Below the pieces are notes generated by a model. That model saw only the letters and a list, made by a program, of their open reading frames with translations. It ran no database searches and was not told where the DNA came from. Below, piece by piece: positions 8,457 to 18,051 of a stretch of 40,571 nucleotides of DNA. The DNA is from Planctomycetota bacterium (GTDB lineage: Bacteria > Planctomycetota > SZUA-567), in NCBI GenBank assembly GCA_031289115.1, contig JAITQC010000116.1, forward strand, positions 1 through 40,571, in the 5' to 3' direction. Positions within the stretch are counted from its first letter, which is position 1; each line of letters starts with the position of its first letter. A program made the translations under genes and the position numbers.

Positions 8457-9701
8457 ATGCGCCGGAACCAAAGTCTACAGCAGGTCCTTAACCTAATCCG
8501 GAAGAAAAGTCCGATCGGTCAGGCAGAAATCAGCCGGGCGCTAGGGATATCCCTGCCCATGGTCATGCAGGGAGTGCGCCGCCTTCGGGACTACGGCTGG
8601 ATTCGCGAGGCTGGCAAAGGGCAGTCAACCGGTGGCAAACCTCCGGTCCTGCTGGAATTCGCCAGTGACGCTTATTACAGTGTCGGTGTGGAACTGGACC
8701 CGGAACGTATACTGGTGGTCCTGATGGACGGGAAGGGTGAACTTTCTCGCCAGGAGGCGGCGTGTCTGTTCACCCGCGGTCCCGTTCCCACCCTGGAACG
8801 CCTACGGCGCCTGATCACCCAGGTGCTTAACAAAGTGTCTTTTGACCCGGGCAAACTGTTGGGAATCGGAGTAGCCGCCCCGGGCTGGTTCGACCCGGTT
8901 AGTCAGCGCTTGATCCACGCGCCTCTGTTCGGGTGGCGTGACGTGGACTTTCTGACGCCACTGGGACAGTGGTTTCAGACCCACGTCTGCGTTGGCAACC
9001 ATATACGGGCTACCGCCTGCGGTGAAAAGATCTTTGGCGCGGCTCGCGAAGCGCACACTTACTTATGCGTCCACCTTGGCTGGGGTATTGGGGGGGCTCT
9101 GGTGCTGGCTGACCGGCTTTACACGGGAGAAAGCGGCTCGGCGGGTGAACTCGGACACTCTCTCGCCGTCCCTGGTGGACCGCTCTGTAACTGCGGCAAG
9201 CGGGGGTGCCTGGAGGCGGTGGCGTCGGAACAGGCTATCCTTCGTGACGCCAGGGAAAAACTGGCTGACGGTCAACCGAGTAGCCTGGGTAAACCCGGGG
9301 GTGGAACAGTGGGGGAGCTTAGTCTCAGGAAGATATTGACCGCCGCCGCCCAGGGTGATCCACTAGCCAAGGATTTATTGGAAAATGCCCAGGACCGGCT
9401 GGGGGCGGCCATTGCTGACGCTATCAACCTGCTTGATCCTGAATTGGTTATTCTGGATGGAAGCCTGGTGCGTAACCGTTTCTTCCCCGTCGGCCTACGG
9501 CAGGCGATCGACCGCCACCGCTTGCCTCTGGCCGGAACGAAAACCCGGATAACCCTGTCCCAATTGGGGGCTGACGCGCCAGCCATCGGGGCGGCCGCCA
9601 TGGTGATGAAACAGGTGCTTGAGGAGGATTTTCAAGGCTGGCAATCCGGACTCTCACTAGAGAAACAGGCTAGCCAGCCAGCGTCCCTTGCCCGCCACTA
9701 A
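8457..9701 (+). CDS. ROK-family transcriptional repressor
   Basis: This 414-aa protein has an N-terminal winged helix-turn-helix (GQAEISRALGISLPMVMQGV, about residues 20-40) and a sugar-kinase-like ROK domain. The ROK zinc motif is intact: GHSLAVPGGPLCNCGKRGCLE. It likely represses carbohydrate genes until a sugar or sugar phosphate binds. I placed the start at the ATG at 8457, preceded by AGGGAG and giving the usual NagC/XylR N-terminus; in-frame GTGs at 8400 and 8412 are less likely. It lies beside the iol operon and just after the cupin gene, so control of either is plausible but not shown. It converges with the oxidoreductase gene downstream. Confidence 0.87.
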   Translation: MRRNQSLQQVLNLIRKKSPIGQAEISRALGISLPMVMQGVRRLRDYGWIREAGKGQSTGGKPPVLLEFASDAYYSVGVELDPERILVVLMDGKGELSRQEAACLFTRGPVPTLERLRRLITQVLNKVSFDPGKLLGIGVAAPGWFDPVSQRLIHAPLFGWRDVDFLTPLGQWFQTHVCVGNHIRATACGEKIFGAAREAHTYLCVHLGWGIGGALVLADRLYTGESGSAGELGHSLAVPGGPLCNCGKRGCLEAVASEQAILRDAREKLADGQPSSLGKPGGGTVGELSLRKILTAAAQGDPLAKDLLENAQDRLGAAIADAINLLDPELVILDGSLVRNRFFPVGLRQAIDRHRLPLAGTKTRITLSQLGADAPAIGAAAMVMKQVLEEDFQGWQSGLSLEKQASQPASLARH

Positions 9702-9770
9702 CCCTTTGCCGTGGGTAATCTCCGTAACAATCCTCGCTTTTTACCCAGTCCAACCGGGACACATCGAAAG

Positions 9771-10784
9771 TTAACCCTGATTCTGACATAAAGAAGCCAG
9801 CTCTTTTTCCGCCCACCCGGAATCGTTCAGTATTGCCCTTCCGACGCCGATCAGATCAGCCGCACCTTCTTCAAGCAGCCGTTCGGCATCTTGCGCCTGC
9901 GTAATTCCGCCGGTCAGGATTACCGGAATACCAACTTTCTTCTTTATCGCGGACGAGAGCGGGGCGAAATAGCCTGGTAGGCCGTCACCTCCAGGTACGG
10001 AGGATCCGTTCATGCCTCCAGATATATCGAGAATGCTCACGCCGGAATTTTCAAATGCTTGCGCGGCTGCCTCGCTTTCCTGAATTGTAACGCCACCCTC
10101 ACGATAATCGGAAGCGCCCAAACGCACAAGAATGGGGAAATCATCTCCGGTAATCTTTCTGATAGCCGAAATGACTTCCAGATGTAGTCGTATTCGGTTT
10201 TCCCAATTGCCGCCATAATCATCTGCCCGTAAGTTAGAGAGAGGCGAGTAAAACTGATGCAGTAAAAATCCGTGCGCCGCGTGGAGTTCAACCCCGTCAA
10301 AACCGGCTTCTTTAACCCGCCGCGCCGCGTTTGCGAAGTCGGAAACAATCCCGCCTATTTCCGGTTTTGTCAATTCGTGTGGAACAGTTCCTCCCTTTTT
10401 GTTGGGATGGGAAACTGCCGATGGTGCCAGCGGTGCCAGACCCGTGATTTCCGCCGAGGAGACGCTACCCGCATGATTGATTTGCGAAACCGCAAGCGAA
10501 CCATGGCGATGAATCACGTCAGCCAATTCCTTTAGTCCTTCAACCACGCTGTCATCCGCAACCGACAACTGATTGGGTGATACTTTCCCCTGTGGATTGA
10601 CAAAGCTGTGCTCTGTTATGACGAGCCCAATCCGCCCGCCGCGTGTCTTTTCATCATAGTAATCCAAAATAGCCCGGCTCACTTTCCCGTCAGCATCAGC
10701 CTTGGAGGTAGCCATTGGCGGCATCACAAGCCGGTTTTTAAGCAAGAGGTTCCCTGCCTTTAACGGTTCGAGTAGTAATTTCAT
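9771..10784 (-). CDS. NADH:flavin oxidoreductase, old yellow enzyme family
   Basis: This 337-aa FMN-binding TIM barrel has the OYE-family landmarks: LKNRLVMPPMATSKAD near the N-terminus, the GRIGLVITEHSFVNPQG segment, AVSQINHAG, GFDGVELHAAHGFLLHQFYSP with the catalytic His-Ala-Ala-His, RADDYGG, and a C-terminal phosphate-binding part VILTGGI...LIGVGRAIL. It lacks the C-terminal Fe-S/FAD half of 2,4-dienoyl-CoA reductases. It should reduce activated C=C bonds of unknown substrates using NAD(P)H. The ATG at 10784 is preceded by AAGGAAGG; the frame stays open 35 codons upstream (to 10889), but that part lacks family resemblance. It stands alone, converging with the ROK gene. Confidence 0.9.
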   Translation of the reverse strand: MKLLLEPLKAGNLLLKNRLVMPPMATSKADADGKVSRAILDYYDEKTRGGRIGLVITEHSFVNPQGKVSPNQLSVADDSVVEGLKELADVIHRHGSLAVSQINHAGSVSSAEITGLAPLAPSAVSHPNKKGGTVPHELTKPEIGGIVSDFANAARRVKEAGFDGVELHAAHGFLLHQFYSPLSNLRADDYGGNWENRIRLHLEVISAIRKITGDDFPILVRLGASDYREGGVTIQESEAAAQAFENSGVSILDISGGMNGSSVPGGDGLPGYFAPLSSAIKKKVGIPVILTGGITQAQDAERLLEEGAADLIGVGRAILNDSGWAEKELASLCQNQG

Positions 10785-10880
10785 TCGGATACACCTTCCT
10801 TTATAAAATTTCTTGGAGGCCGGCACGGTTCCCAACATCATGTCTTGCACAAATGCCACCAACCTCGATGCGACTTCAGG

Positions 10881-10936
10881 AATTGACATCCTTCCCTCCC
10901 TAAAGGGGGGGGATTCCTATCGGAAGAGTCCTCTTA
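10881..10936. repeat. IS200/IS605-end-like hairpin repeat, copy 1
   Basis: This stretch reads ATTGACATCC, then a C-rich arm, CCTAAAG, a G-rich arm and ATTCCTATCGGA. It is closely similar over about 55 bases to 20316-20370. The ATTGACATCC, C-rich stem and CTAAAG layout resembles the ends of IS200/IS605 and IS1341 (tnpB) elements, from memory and not by search. No tnpA or tnpB is present. Confidence 0.6.
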
Positions 10937-11050
10937 CAACCAGGGTTTTGGGTTTTTTTGGGGGGGCTGTCTACTGATGCTTTGGGGGAAAGACTAGTGT
11001 ACGGGCCGGGTAGGAGTGGCGCGTGCACCGTGGTGCCTAGAGAAAAAAAA

Positions 11051-11136
11051 TTTCCTGACACCCCGGGTTTACGGAAAACACCGGAATAACACCCTTCCGG
11101 GTCGTCCAATGGCCGTCAGGCCAGGGTGTCAGGAAA
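11051..11136 (-). terminator. 13-bp inverted repeat with T-run after the chemotaxis receptor gene
   Basis: TTTCCTGACACCC (11051-11063) is perfectly complementary to GGGTGTCAGGAAA (11124-11136). Inside, CCGGAA and TTCCGG form a second stem. On the minus strand the distal arm runs straight into eight Ts, which fits a terminator for the receptor gene ending at 11156. The 86-bp span with perfect terminal repeats also resembles a small MITE-like element; I cannot tell which origin is right. Confidence 0.5.
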
Positions 11137-11155
11137 GAAAAACGCCTAAAGAGCA

Positions 11156-12991
11156 TTATGACAATATGGTATGGTCAGCCGCGTGTTTACCCTTGACCAG
11201 CCTCAGCAAACGTAGAATCACGCCTTGCATGTGGTCTGTTTCGGTAGCCAACTGCTTGGCCGATTCCGCCGAATCAGAGGACATTTTGGAAATCTCGTCA
11301 GTCGCTTCGCTCAGTTTACGCATGTCTTCGTTGATATTGGTGACCTCGCCAGCCTGTTCGTGCGTCGCTTCGGCGATATGTTTGACCAGCTGGCCAATCG
11401 ATTCCGTACCCTCGCTGATCACCGAGAAACCCTGCCGCAAATGCTCCGCTACTTCAGCGCCGCGGTGGACGCTTTCCACTGTCTCCCGGATCAACTTGTC
11501 GGTATCACGCGTTGCCGCGGCCGAACGGCCAGCCAGACTGCGAACTTCGTCTGCTACCACCGCGAAACCTTTGCCCGCTTCACCGGCTCGGGCTGCCTCC
11601 ACCGCCGCGTTTAGGGCCAACAGGTTGGTCTGGAAGGCTATTTCCTCAATTGTCTTGATAATTTGGGAAATCTTGCTGGCCTGTTCGTTGATGTGATTCA
11701 TCGCTTCGGCCATAGACTGCATGGCCGTGTTTTCCTGCTGGACCCGGATGATAATCTTATCGGTGATATCCTGCGTGTTTCGCGAATGCTCAGCGTTCAT
11801 ACTAGTATCTTTTGCCATCTCCCGGAGCAATTTTTCCGTATCCTGCAGGGTCGTCACCTGGCTTACCGTGTTCTCAGCCAGTAACTCAGACTCGTGACTC
11901 ACCACCTCACCCGATTCATCCACTTTGTTTGAAGCGGCGGTCAATTCATGGATGATGTCGGCAAATGGCTTGGTGATCGAGCGGGTAATAAAAATGGCCA
12001 GAAATACACCTACGACGAGGGCAAGTACCATCAAAATAAACGACATGCTCAGGTTTCTCTCAACCCGGTCGGTAGTTTCAGTGGCGCTGGTCGCGACACG
12101 ATCCATACCACTGTCGGACAACTTGGAGGTGGTATCCTGCAGGTTGACGTATAGGTCATGGCGAATTTGGAGGAAATTCTTCATGCCAACGGTTTCTTTG
12201 TGAATAGCGTCAACATAGTTGTTCCACTTGTTTATGTTTGCCAGAATAGCGTCGCAACGCTTGATCCACACTTCCAGCCGGGTACCAGAGCGAAAGGTGG
12301 AGATACTTTCAGAGATGGCATCCATCACGGTGCGCGACTGATCATAGAGAAGGTCCTGTTGATCAGGGTCGCGGGCGGCCTGGAATTCAAAGATTTTCCG
12401 GCGGGCAGTTGACAATTCCGACAGCAAAGTCAGGCTGGCGTCATAGCGGTCGAAACGCCGGGTCAAGGCTACCGGGTCAAGCTTTTCCGTTTCGTTGGCA
12501 GCCAGGGGCCGATACTGCTTGAAATAATCCAGGATCAAACTATCCACCACTTCGCCCGTCTCGGTCATGCCTTGGTATAGGCCAGGCAACAGGTGCGCGT
12601 GGTTATAAACCTCCTGAATCGCGTTTCGGTATTCCTTCACATGTACAGACAGGGCAAGTATTTCTTTGGCCAGGAGTGGCACCTCATCGGCAAAGGCGAT
12701 AGCGATGGCTTCGAAATCGCGGACACCGGTTTCCATCTTGGCAAGTTCCGCAAGGGTGTTTTGGTAGGACTCTTCCGAAAAATCAGTCTGGAAAAAGGAA
12801 AAATACTCATTGGAGGCGAAAACGGCCGAATTCAGCCGTACCGCAACTTGTATTTCCGGGACAAAGGCACCGGATTGCAACTCTGCCATGCGTGACGTAC
12901 GCTGGTTGTTCGTCATGTTCACAACCGCGATAATGATGGAAAAGAGAACCATGACGCTAAAACCGATTGACAATTCAAATTTGAGACCCAT
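11156..12991 (-). CDS. Methyl-accepting chemotaxis protein
   Basis: This 611-aa membrane receptor has a first transmembrane helix at about 9-26, a long all-helical periplasmic sensor (about 30-312, a size and composition suggesting the helical bimodular HBM type), a second transmembrane helix at about 316-335, a HAMP linker, and a cytoplasmic coiled-coil with the conserved tip [20 protein letters not shown] (about 449-468) followed by [20 protein letters not shown]. It senses a small molecule outside and controls CheA. AAGGAA precedes the start by seven bases. It stands as a single gene, with a promoter about 500 bp upstream and a stem-loop after the stop. No chemotaxis kinase genes are nearby. 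Confidence 0.95.
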   Translation of the reverse strand: MGLKFELSIGFSVMVLFSIIIAVVNMTNNQRTSRMAELQSGAFVPEIQVAVRLNSAVFASNEYFSFFQTDFSEESYQNTLAELAKMETGVRDFEAIAIAFADEVPLLAKEILALSVHVKEYRNAIQEVYNHAHLLPGLYQGMTETGEVVDSLILDYFKQYRPLAANETEKLDPVALTRRFDRYDASLTLLSELSTARRKIFEFQAARDPDQQDLLYDQSRTVMDAISESISTFRSGTRLEVWIKRCDAILANINKWNNYVDAIHKETVGMKNFLQIRHDLYVNLQDTTSKLSDSGMDRVATSATETTDRVERNLSMSFILMVLALVVGVFLAIFITRSITKPFADIIHELTAASNKVDESGEVVSHESELLAENTVSQVTTLQDTEKLLREMAKDTSMNAEHSRNTQDITDKIIIRVQQENTAMQSMAEAMNHINEQASKISQIIKTIEEIAFQTNLLALNAAVEAARAGEAGKGFAVVADEVRSLAGRSAAATRDTDKLIRETVESVHRGAEVAEHLRQGFSVISEGTESIGQLVKHIAEATHEQAGEVTNINEDMRKLSEATDEISKMSSDSAESAKQLATETDHMQGVILRLLRLVKGKHAADHTILS

Positions 12992-13459
12992 GGTGATTTC
13001 CTTTGTGCTTGAGTTGCCGGCAGAGAAGGCGAATCATGTTTAACAAAAGTAGGAATGAACAGGAAAACTCTATTTTTAACGAACAAACCTAACTGAAAAT
13101 GCAAGGCTTGACAAACCGCTTGTCCATCCTATGAGGGATTGTCGCGGATTAGAAAACGAACGCAAAAAAATAACACTGCCATTCACCAAGATATATGCAT
13201 GGCGCAGGCAGGACTAACGAGAATACTGACTATTCACAATTGAAAAAAGGTTGGACACGAAAGAGGAAAAGGAAACCTCTAGTTCGTGATTAATTCACTT
13301 GTTCCATTGTCAGTCGGATGTGTTGTCGTATTATGAAGAATATGAAAATACACATTTGCCGGGTAAACAGCAAACAGACGCGGCAAAAATTCAATAGTTA
13401 CAAGCATTGGCTGATTTGCCAAGTTGTATGTGAAAGCCAAGGGTAAAAAGGCGAAGAAG

Positions 13460-13526
13460 GCGGAGTTTGACGTTTAAATACAAAAATATCAAATACAATA
13501 TTATACTCCGCATATTAGCTAGTCAA
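13460..13526 (-). promoter_or_regulatory. Promoter and inverted repeat upstream of the chemotaxis receptor
   Basis: On the minus strand TTGACT (13521-13526) precedes TATAAT (13500-13505) by 15 bases, or TAATAT (13498-13503) by 17. An inverted repeat GCGGAGT/ACTCCGC (13460-13466 and 13505-13511) straddles the start region and could be an operator or an early hairpin. The leader to the receptor gene would be about 500 nt, which makes the link uncertain. Confidence 0.45.
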
Positions 13527-14171
13527 GAGAAAACTTTTGTAAGTAAACCAGATATACCGGGGGAAAACGCAATTGTTTCCAGGGGGAAAAGCCCTGCCAT
13601 ACCCGTTTTGCCAGTCAACGCCTAGAATTGCCAAACTACCAACAAGAGTCAACCGATTGGCTGTGTTACCCAATTAGGGGAAAAACAGCCAGTAGCATCA
13701 CCCGCCGGGTTTTTTGTCCCGCCAACCGTTTTTACCGCTACCTGGTATTTTCGACCGTTACCAGGGATTTGGGGGGCTGGTTGGAGGATCTGGCTGTCGA
13801 AAAATCGCTGACTTAAGCTTTTTATACTAGCTCACTGAGGAGGAGGGCGCGTTTAGAATACACAAATCCGACCTTCGCCAACGCCTTGTTGACGTGACCC
13901 AGCGGGAGGTACAGCCACCGAAGCTTAGAGCTTAATGGCGCCTCGGGAAGCACTGCCAGTGTCCTGTTAGGTTTGATCCCTGGAACCAGCTCTTTACCCG
14001 GCAAAACAAGGCCGAAGTTTTTGCCCGCCCGGCCCGCCGCGCTCTTGTATAAGCCGATGCTTATTTCCTTTAGGGACGCCAGGGGCGAGGGGACTTGGGC
14101 CAGTTTCTTAACTAGCCTACTGACCAGGCTTTTAAACAGGGTTGGTGAAGGCTGTTTTAGTGCGAATAGCG
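13527..14171. other. Intergenic region without recognised gene
   Basis: No family-recognisable coding sequence is seen. A 118-codon minus-strand frame (13822-14178) overlaps the stop of the deaminase gene through TTGGTGA, but it has a TTG start and no recognisable domain, so I do not call it a gene. Confidence 0.35.
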
Positions 14172-15674
14172 TCACCAATTGAAATCGTATATGTAGCTCT
14201 CCATTTTCTTTTCAAACGTCAAGTATTCCTCATACACCTCACATTCTTTGATCCCTTTGGCTGACCCTGAGCTGATTGCTAAAGATTTCGCCGCTTTGAA
14301 TTCGTCCGCGGTTAGATTGAAGTTCTTGTCTTTGAAAATACCTTTACCCTTGAGAAACGACATTTCAATGCTGTTGAAGGCAAGCCATTTAATTTCACCG
14401 TATTCCAGATTGAACCACTTGGCTATTTTCGCGTATTCGTTTGTGAGGTTGGATCGAGACAACCCTTCGTCGTCAGTCGCTATCGCAACTGGAACATCGG
14501 CATTCCAGTAAAGTTTGAACGGGTGAGTGTCGCCACCGCTTACTCCGAGAATCGCTTCGCTACTCGAGGGGCATACTGTGACGCCGATTTTATCGTCGCG
14601 CATTTTCTTAAGCAGTTCATAGACTTGTTCGTTCCAAGCGATAGAAACACCATGCCCGATTATTTTGGCGTGTCCAAGATCAATAGATTTTGAAATCCGG
14701 TCAGTCAATGCCAAGTACTCGGAATAATCCAGGGTCAATTCGCCGGCGTGCAGATGGAAATTTATTCCCGTACCTTGTGTTTTAAGGTGATAGTTATACG
14801 CTTCGTCAAGCATTTTCATTTGCGCAATGAAGTTTTTTTGCGAAAGCAAATCATCCTCCGCGGAAAGAATTGTAATTCCGACGGTGTGAGTATCGGGATT
14901 GTCGTAAAGCGCTATCGCCTTATCAAGAGAGGCCTTAAACGCGGCGTTGTCAGCGTTTCGGTTAATTGTGGCGATAAAATTAACATCCAGCTTTCGGGTT
15001 GAATTAAGGCTCTTAATAACATCATCCTTGATTTTTATGACTGAATCATAATCGGCTTTTGTTTTCATATTCGTCATTAACTCAAGATACCCGATGTTTT
15101 CCTTTATTGCGCGAGTAAACAAACGGCGATAAATTTCAGGGTCAGGGATTGTAACATCTCCCGTGCGAAAGAAATACTGGAAGAAGTGATCATGTCCGCT
15201 TACGGCTCGCTGCTTGTAGTTTCGCATACTCACAGCTTCTAAAATCTCGGAAAGGACTTCCTCACGAAAACTGGTGCCTAGCGTTGAATTCGCGCTGACG
15301 GCGGATTTAAGCGTCGCGTTTGTGAAATAAATTGCCGAGTCTGACTGCTCAGCAGGTGTTTTCTTCACAAAGGTTAGCGCTTTTCGGTCAAAGTCAAAAC
15401 CCTGTTCGGCAGCGTATTCAAGTACTGCCTCTGCCTCTATCGTGGCTGACGCGTGACTGTGAAGGTCGCCACCTTTAGGCATTTCGTGAAGAAAAGCGAT
15501 CAACTCGGTGTTGTTTGCTTTCACTTTCTCGAAATAATCCGCAACTATCGGCGAAGTATTTTCCCGAACATTTCCTGCCGCAAAGGCGGGAAGCGCGATG
15601 CTTGACATTAAAACGCCGGACGCGACCAGCAGAATAATCTTTTTAACCTTGTTTCTAGTGAAAAATTTGCTCAT
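14172..15674 (-). CDS. Exported adenosine-deaminase-like metal-dependent hydrolase
   Basis: This 500-aa enzyme of the adenosine/AMP deaminase amidohydrolase family starts with a signal peptide (hydrophobic stretch about 12-33, cleavage near PAFAAG). The zinc and catalytic residues are all visible: His72 and His74 in GGDLHSHAS, His309 and Glu312 in FHLHAGEL, His341 in IIGHGVSI, and Asp401-Asp402 in IATDDEGLSR. It is longer than cytosolic deaminases (about 340 aa), like secreted ADGF-type enzymes. It probably deaminates adenosine-type nucleosides outside the cytoplasm. The ATG at 15674 has GAGGGGG before it; the 34 codons upstream are ignored. TATAAT at 15700-15705 would place transcription start about 20 nt upstream. 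The gene is AT-richer than the iol genes, which suggests transfer. Confidence 0.88.
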   Translation of the reverse strand: MSKFFTRNKVKKIILLVASGVLMSSIALPAFAAGNVRENTSPIVADYFEKVKANNTELIAFLHEMPKGGDLHSHASATIEAEAVLEYAAEQGFDFDRKALTFVKKTPAEQSDSAIYFTNATLKSAVSANSTLGTSFREEVLSEILEAVSMRNYKQRAVSGHDHFFQYFFRTGDVTIPDPEIYRRLFTRAIKENIGYLELMTNMKTKADYDSVIKIKDDVIKSLNSTRKLDVNFIATINRNADNAAFKASLDKAIALYDNPDTHTVGITILSAEDDLLSQKNFIAQMKMLDEAYNYHLKTQGTGINFHLHAGELTLDYSEYLALTDRISKSIDLGHAKIIGHGVSIAWNEQVYELLKKMRDDKIGVTVCPSSSEAILGVSGGDTHPFKLYWNADVPVAIATDDEGLSRSNLTNEYAKIAKWFNLEYGEIKWLAFNSIEMSFLKGKGIFKDKNFNLTADEFKAAKSLAISSGSAKGIKECEVYEEYLTFEKKMESYIYDFNW

Positions 15675-15699
15675 AAAATACCCCCTCGTGCAATAATAA

Positions 15700-15705
15700 A
15701 TTATA
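15700..15705 (-). promoter_or_regulatory. Candidate -10 box of the deaminase gene
   Basis: TATAAT on the minus strand, about 26 bases before the ATG, with the ribosome site between. No good -35 box is found 16-18 bases upstream; TTGACG lies further away. Confidence 0.4.
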
Positions 15706-15776
15706 TACTTTAGCGTAATCTCATAACTCCTACCACCTAAGCTCTTGATCGTCAAGTTAATTGTTAAAACAACCAC

Positions 15777-16075
15777 GGCAAAATCACTTGCTATTCAACA
15801 AACAAGATATTTTAAAGAGCAGCAATAAACACTTTGCCCTTATGAATGTTAAGGAGAAGTTAAAACAGGATAATGTTTGCAATTGTATATATTATTCTGC
15901 ACCGAACTTAAACTCCTGATTCAACACATGATTATCTTTATCCTGGTTCAGTTTTATACCAGTCTATTTCACTTTTTTGTATAAAATATATCAGTATATG
16001 CTTATAGCATTACCGACGATATATTTAATCGCTTATTCGTCAACTTCATCTTTCTTGACCCTGGTTATCTCTACC
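15777..16075. other. AT-rich intergenic region
   Basis: Very AT-rich sequence with several TATA-like words. No gene is supported; a 25-codon frame from 15843 has no recognisable product. Confidence 0.35.
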
Positions 16076-16117
16076 GCGCTGTAAAACCCCGCACTTCAGG
16101 GCAGGGTTTTACAGCGC
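16076..16117. repeat. Perfect 14-bp inverted repeat
   Basis: GCGCTGTAAAACCC (16076-16089) is matched by GGGTTTTACAGCGC (16104-16117) around a 14-nt loop. No T-run follows on either strand, so it is probably not a terminator. It lies at the border of a stretch of transposase remnants and may be a leftover insertion-sequence end or a MITE. Confidence 0.6.
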
Positions 16118-16465
16118 CTTGAAAAAGCATCACCCAGTTCAGTTGAGGACATGTGCCTGGCAGACCGGAAAGCATTGTTCCATTAATTTATCGGCAATAC
16201 CCCTGGCTTCAAAGTAGGGAAGCTTGATGAACACCCAGTCTAACCCGCATCCAGGTCAAACCCCTCTGGGAAATCCCGGCCGGCCGGGAGTAGCGGATGA
16301 TCGGGAAAATCCCTAACCCTTCACTTTGCCGGGACAGGGAAAGTGGCGCTTAGGAACCGACCAGCCGCTTCTTCGACATAACGTCCAAACAGCACCATAG
16401 TATGTTTTCACCAAGTACACTCTACCTTGAACCAACCGCTTTCCTCGTACAAACGGGATTTGGCG

Positions 16466-16648
16466 TCAGCGTTGTCGTCTGACTTCCGGCGTCCCTTGTC
16501 CTAACTTGGGATAACCCACTTGAACTACTTCCTCCAGCGTGGATTTGCTTACTCCGTAACCCGCTGTCAACTTGGTTATTTTGGCCTGGCCCGCCTCCGC
16601 CACAAATGCCACTTTCATCCTGAATGACACAGGGTAACTCTTCCGTCC
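16466..16648 (-). pseudogene. Transposase helix-turn-helix remnant (IS3 OrfA-like)
   Basis: The minus strand encodes about 60 residues, beginning GRKSYPVSFRMKVAFVAEAG and continuing with KITKLTAGYGVSKSTLEEVV. The pattern (KxY, SFRxKV, then an HTH with YGVSKST) is that of the N-terminal HTH of IS3/IS150-type transposase OrfA. There is no proper start codon context, and the frame stops at 16466. Adjacent frames (down to about 16330) carry further short open stretches that I cannot identify. It is a decayed fragment; the exact IS family is uncertain. Confidence 0.55.
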
Positions 16649-16835
16649 CTATCCTTATATTCGAGGTAAGGCTAAAATAATCGGTGAACTGTTACTTAAA
16701 CCGTTGTATTAAATTCCCAGGCCATTATACTTCATAGCAAAGTAGCATCGAAATAGCATGAACGCTTAGGCCAGCGGTTTTACGTTGGCCTAATACATCT
16801 AACTGCCTTTTAAAACCTAACCCAGCAGTAGGGAG

Positions 16836-17024
16836 CTAGGCAAAAATTCAATCAAGGCTTTCACGCCCCATCCGGACTTGATCCTAACTGGTTCCTTACC
16901 CATGGCACAGGTCAGTAGCGGGGCAGTGGAAGGCTTAAACAAGCGGCTTCGGGTTTGCATCAAGACATCCTACCCTTTAAAATTTGTTAAAACCCAAGGA
17001 TTCACCTTACAGTTCCCGAAATAG
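16836..17024 (+). pseudogene. C-terminal remnant of an ISL3-family transposase
   Basis: The plus strand encodes HPDLILTGSLPMAQVSSGAV followed by EGLNKRLRVCIKTSYP. This matches the C-terminal signature of ISL3 (IS204/IS1001/IS1165) DDE transposases, where HxDLILN, SSGAVEGLNNK and KRSYGF are conserved. The following part is degraded: the usual YHTLGKLPEPE-THRF ending appears only faintly, in another frame (LTVPEIATCVF). The N-terminal catalytic part is missing. It ends about 85 bp before the amino-acid ABC transporter operon. Confidence 0.6.
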
Positions 17025-17108
17025 CCACATGTGTTTTTGCGGAAGGCGGTCTTGCCGGAAAATGATACGCTATTCATGTAACTCAGGGCGGATTACCGGA
17101 GGAAGTGA

Positions 17109-17834
17109 ATGATTCTACTGGATCACATACACAAGTCGTTTGGCAAGACAGAAGTTCTCCATGATGTCAACCTGCGTGTCGGCGAGGGCGAAAAGGTAGT
17201 TATTCTCGGACCCTCAGGGGCCGGGAAAAGCACCGCTATTCGCTGTGTTAATGGTCTGGAAACTCCCAGTTCCGGCTCGGTGTTTCTTGACGGAATCGAA
17301 ATGACCCCGAAAAACCGGATTTCGCTGGTCCGAAAACACTGCGCCATGGTGTTTCAACAGTTTAATCTTTACCCGCATATGACCGCGATGAAAAACATTA
17401 CCCTCGCGCTGGTCAAACTTCAGAAAATGAGCCGAGCGGAAGCGGAGGAACGCGCCAACGAGTGTCTGGACATCGTCGGGCTTCGTGAAAAGGCAATGAG
17501 TCTGCCGTCACAGTTAAGTGGCGGACAGCAGCAGCGCGTGGCGATAGCGCGGGCGCTAGCCACCAACCGCAAGGTTCTTTTGTTCGATGAACCGACCTCC
17601 GCGCTTGACCCGGAAATGCAGGGGGAAGTGCTAAACGTTATGCTTAAACTTAGCCATGAGCACGGCAAAACGATGATAATTGTCACTCACGAAATGGGTT
17701 TTGCCAAACAGGCGGCGGACAGAATCGTGTTTATAGACGGCGGTCTGGTAACGGTTGACAGTACTCCGGACGCGTTTTTCAATGACCCGCCTAACGAACG
17801 GGTCAAGCAGTTTTTGTCAAAAGTGCTGTATTAG
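17109..17834 (+). CDS. Polar amino-acid ABC transporter ATP-binding protein (GlnQ type)
   Basis: This 241-aa ATPase has all ABC motifs: Walker A GPSGAGKST (about 35-43), the Q-loop MVFQQFNLYPH, signature LSGGQQQRVAIARAL (about 136-150), Walker B VLLFDEPTSALDPE and the H-loop IIVTHEMGF. FNLYPHMTA and the whole length match the GlnQ/HisP group that serves polar amino-acid uptake. It powers transport through the two permeases encoded downstream. The start is clear (CCGGAGGAAGTGA then ATG). It is the first gene of a four-gene operon, with 217 bp before the binding-protein gene. Confidence 0.95.
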   Translation: MILLDHIHKSFGKTEVLHDVNLRVGEGEKVVILGPSGAGKSTAIRCVNGLETPSSGSVFLDGIEMTPKNRISLVRKHCAMVFQQFNLYPHMTAMKNITLALVKLQKMSRAEAEERANECLDIVGLREKAMSLPSQLSGGQQQRVAIARALATNRKVLLFDEPTSALDPEMQGEVLNVMLKLSHEHGKTMIIVTHEMGFAKQAADRIVFIDGGLVTVDSTPDAFFNDPPNERVKQFLSKVLY

Positions 17835-18051
17835 CGGCGAGGTGGAGGCGTTAATACGTAAACCAGCCAAACTTCCGGGATATTTTACCGGGGAATCCGC
17901 TTTAACCAAGGAATTCATTATCGCGGTATCTATTGGCTCGGGAGGTAAAAGTTTTGCCGCTAACGAATTATTGGGTTAGTGGAACAGATAATATCGCTCT
18001 GGGTTAACAAATTGTTAGGCAAAAATACCCACTATAATAAGGAGAACACCA

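Noticed and set aside
10785-10889. 35-codon N-terminal extension of the OYE-type enzyme
   Set aside because: A good ribosome site and the family N-terminus start at 10784; the extension has no family match.
13822-14178. 118-codon minus-strand open frame overlapping the deaminase stop
   Set aside because: TTG start, no ribosome site, no recognisable domain or conserved pattern.
16076-16117. 14-bp inverted repeat as a terminator of the deaminase or transporter genes
   Set aside because: It lies upstream of both and has no T-run on either strand.
18033-18038. Perfect TATAAT just before the amino-acid-binding lipoprotein gene
   Set aside because: It lies only 13 bases before the ATG; transcription from it would start after the ribosome site, so it is probably chance.
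17835-18051. 217-bp gap inside the amino-acid transporter operon as a riboswitch
   Set aside because: No conserved riboswitch core or terminator-antiterminator pair could be recognised.
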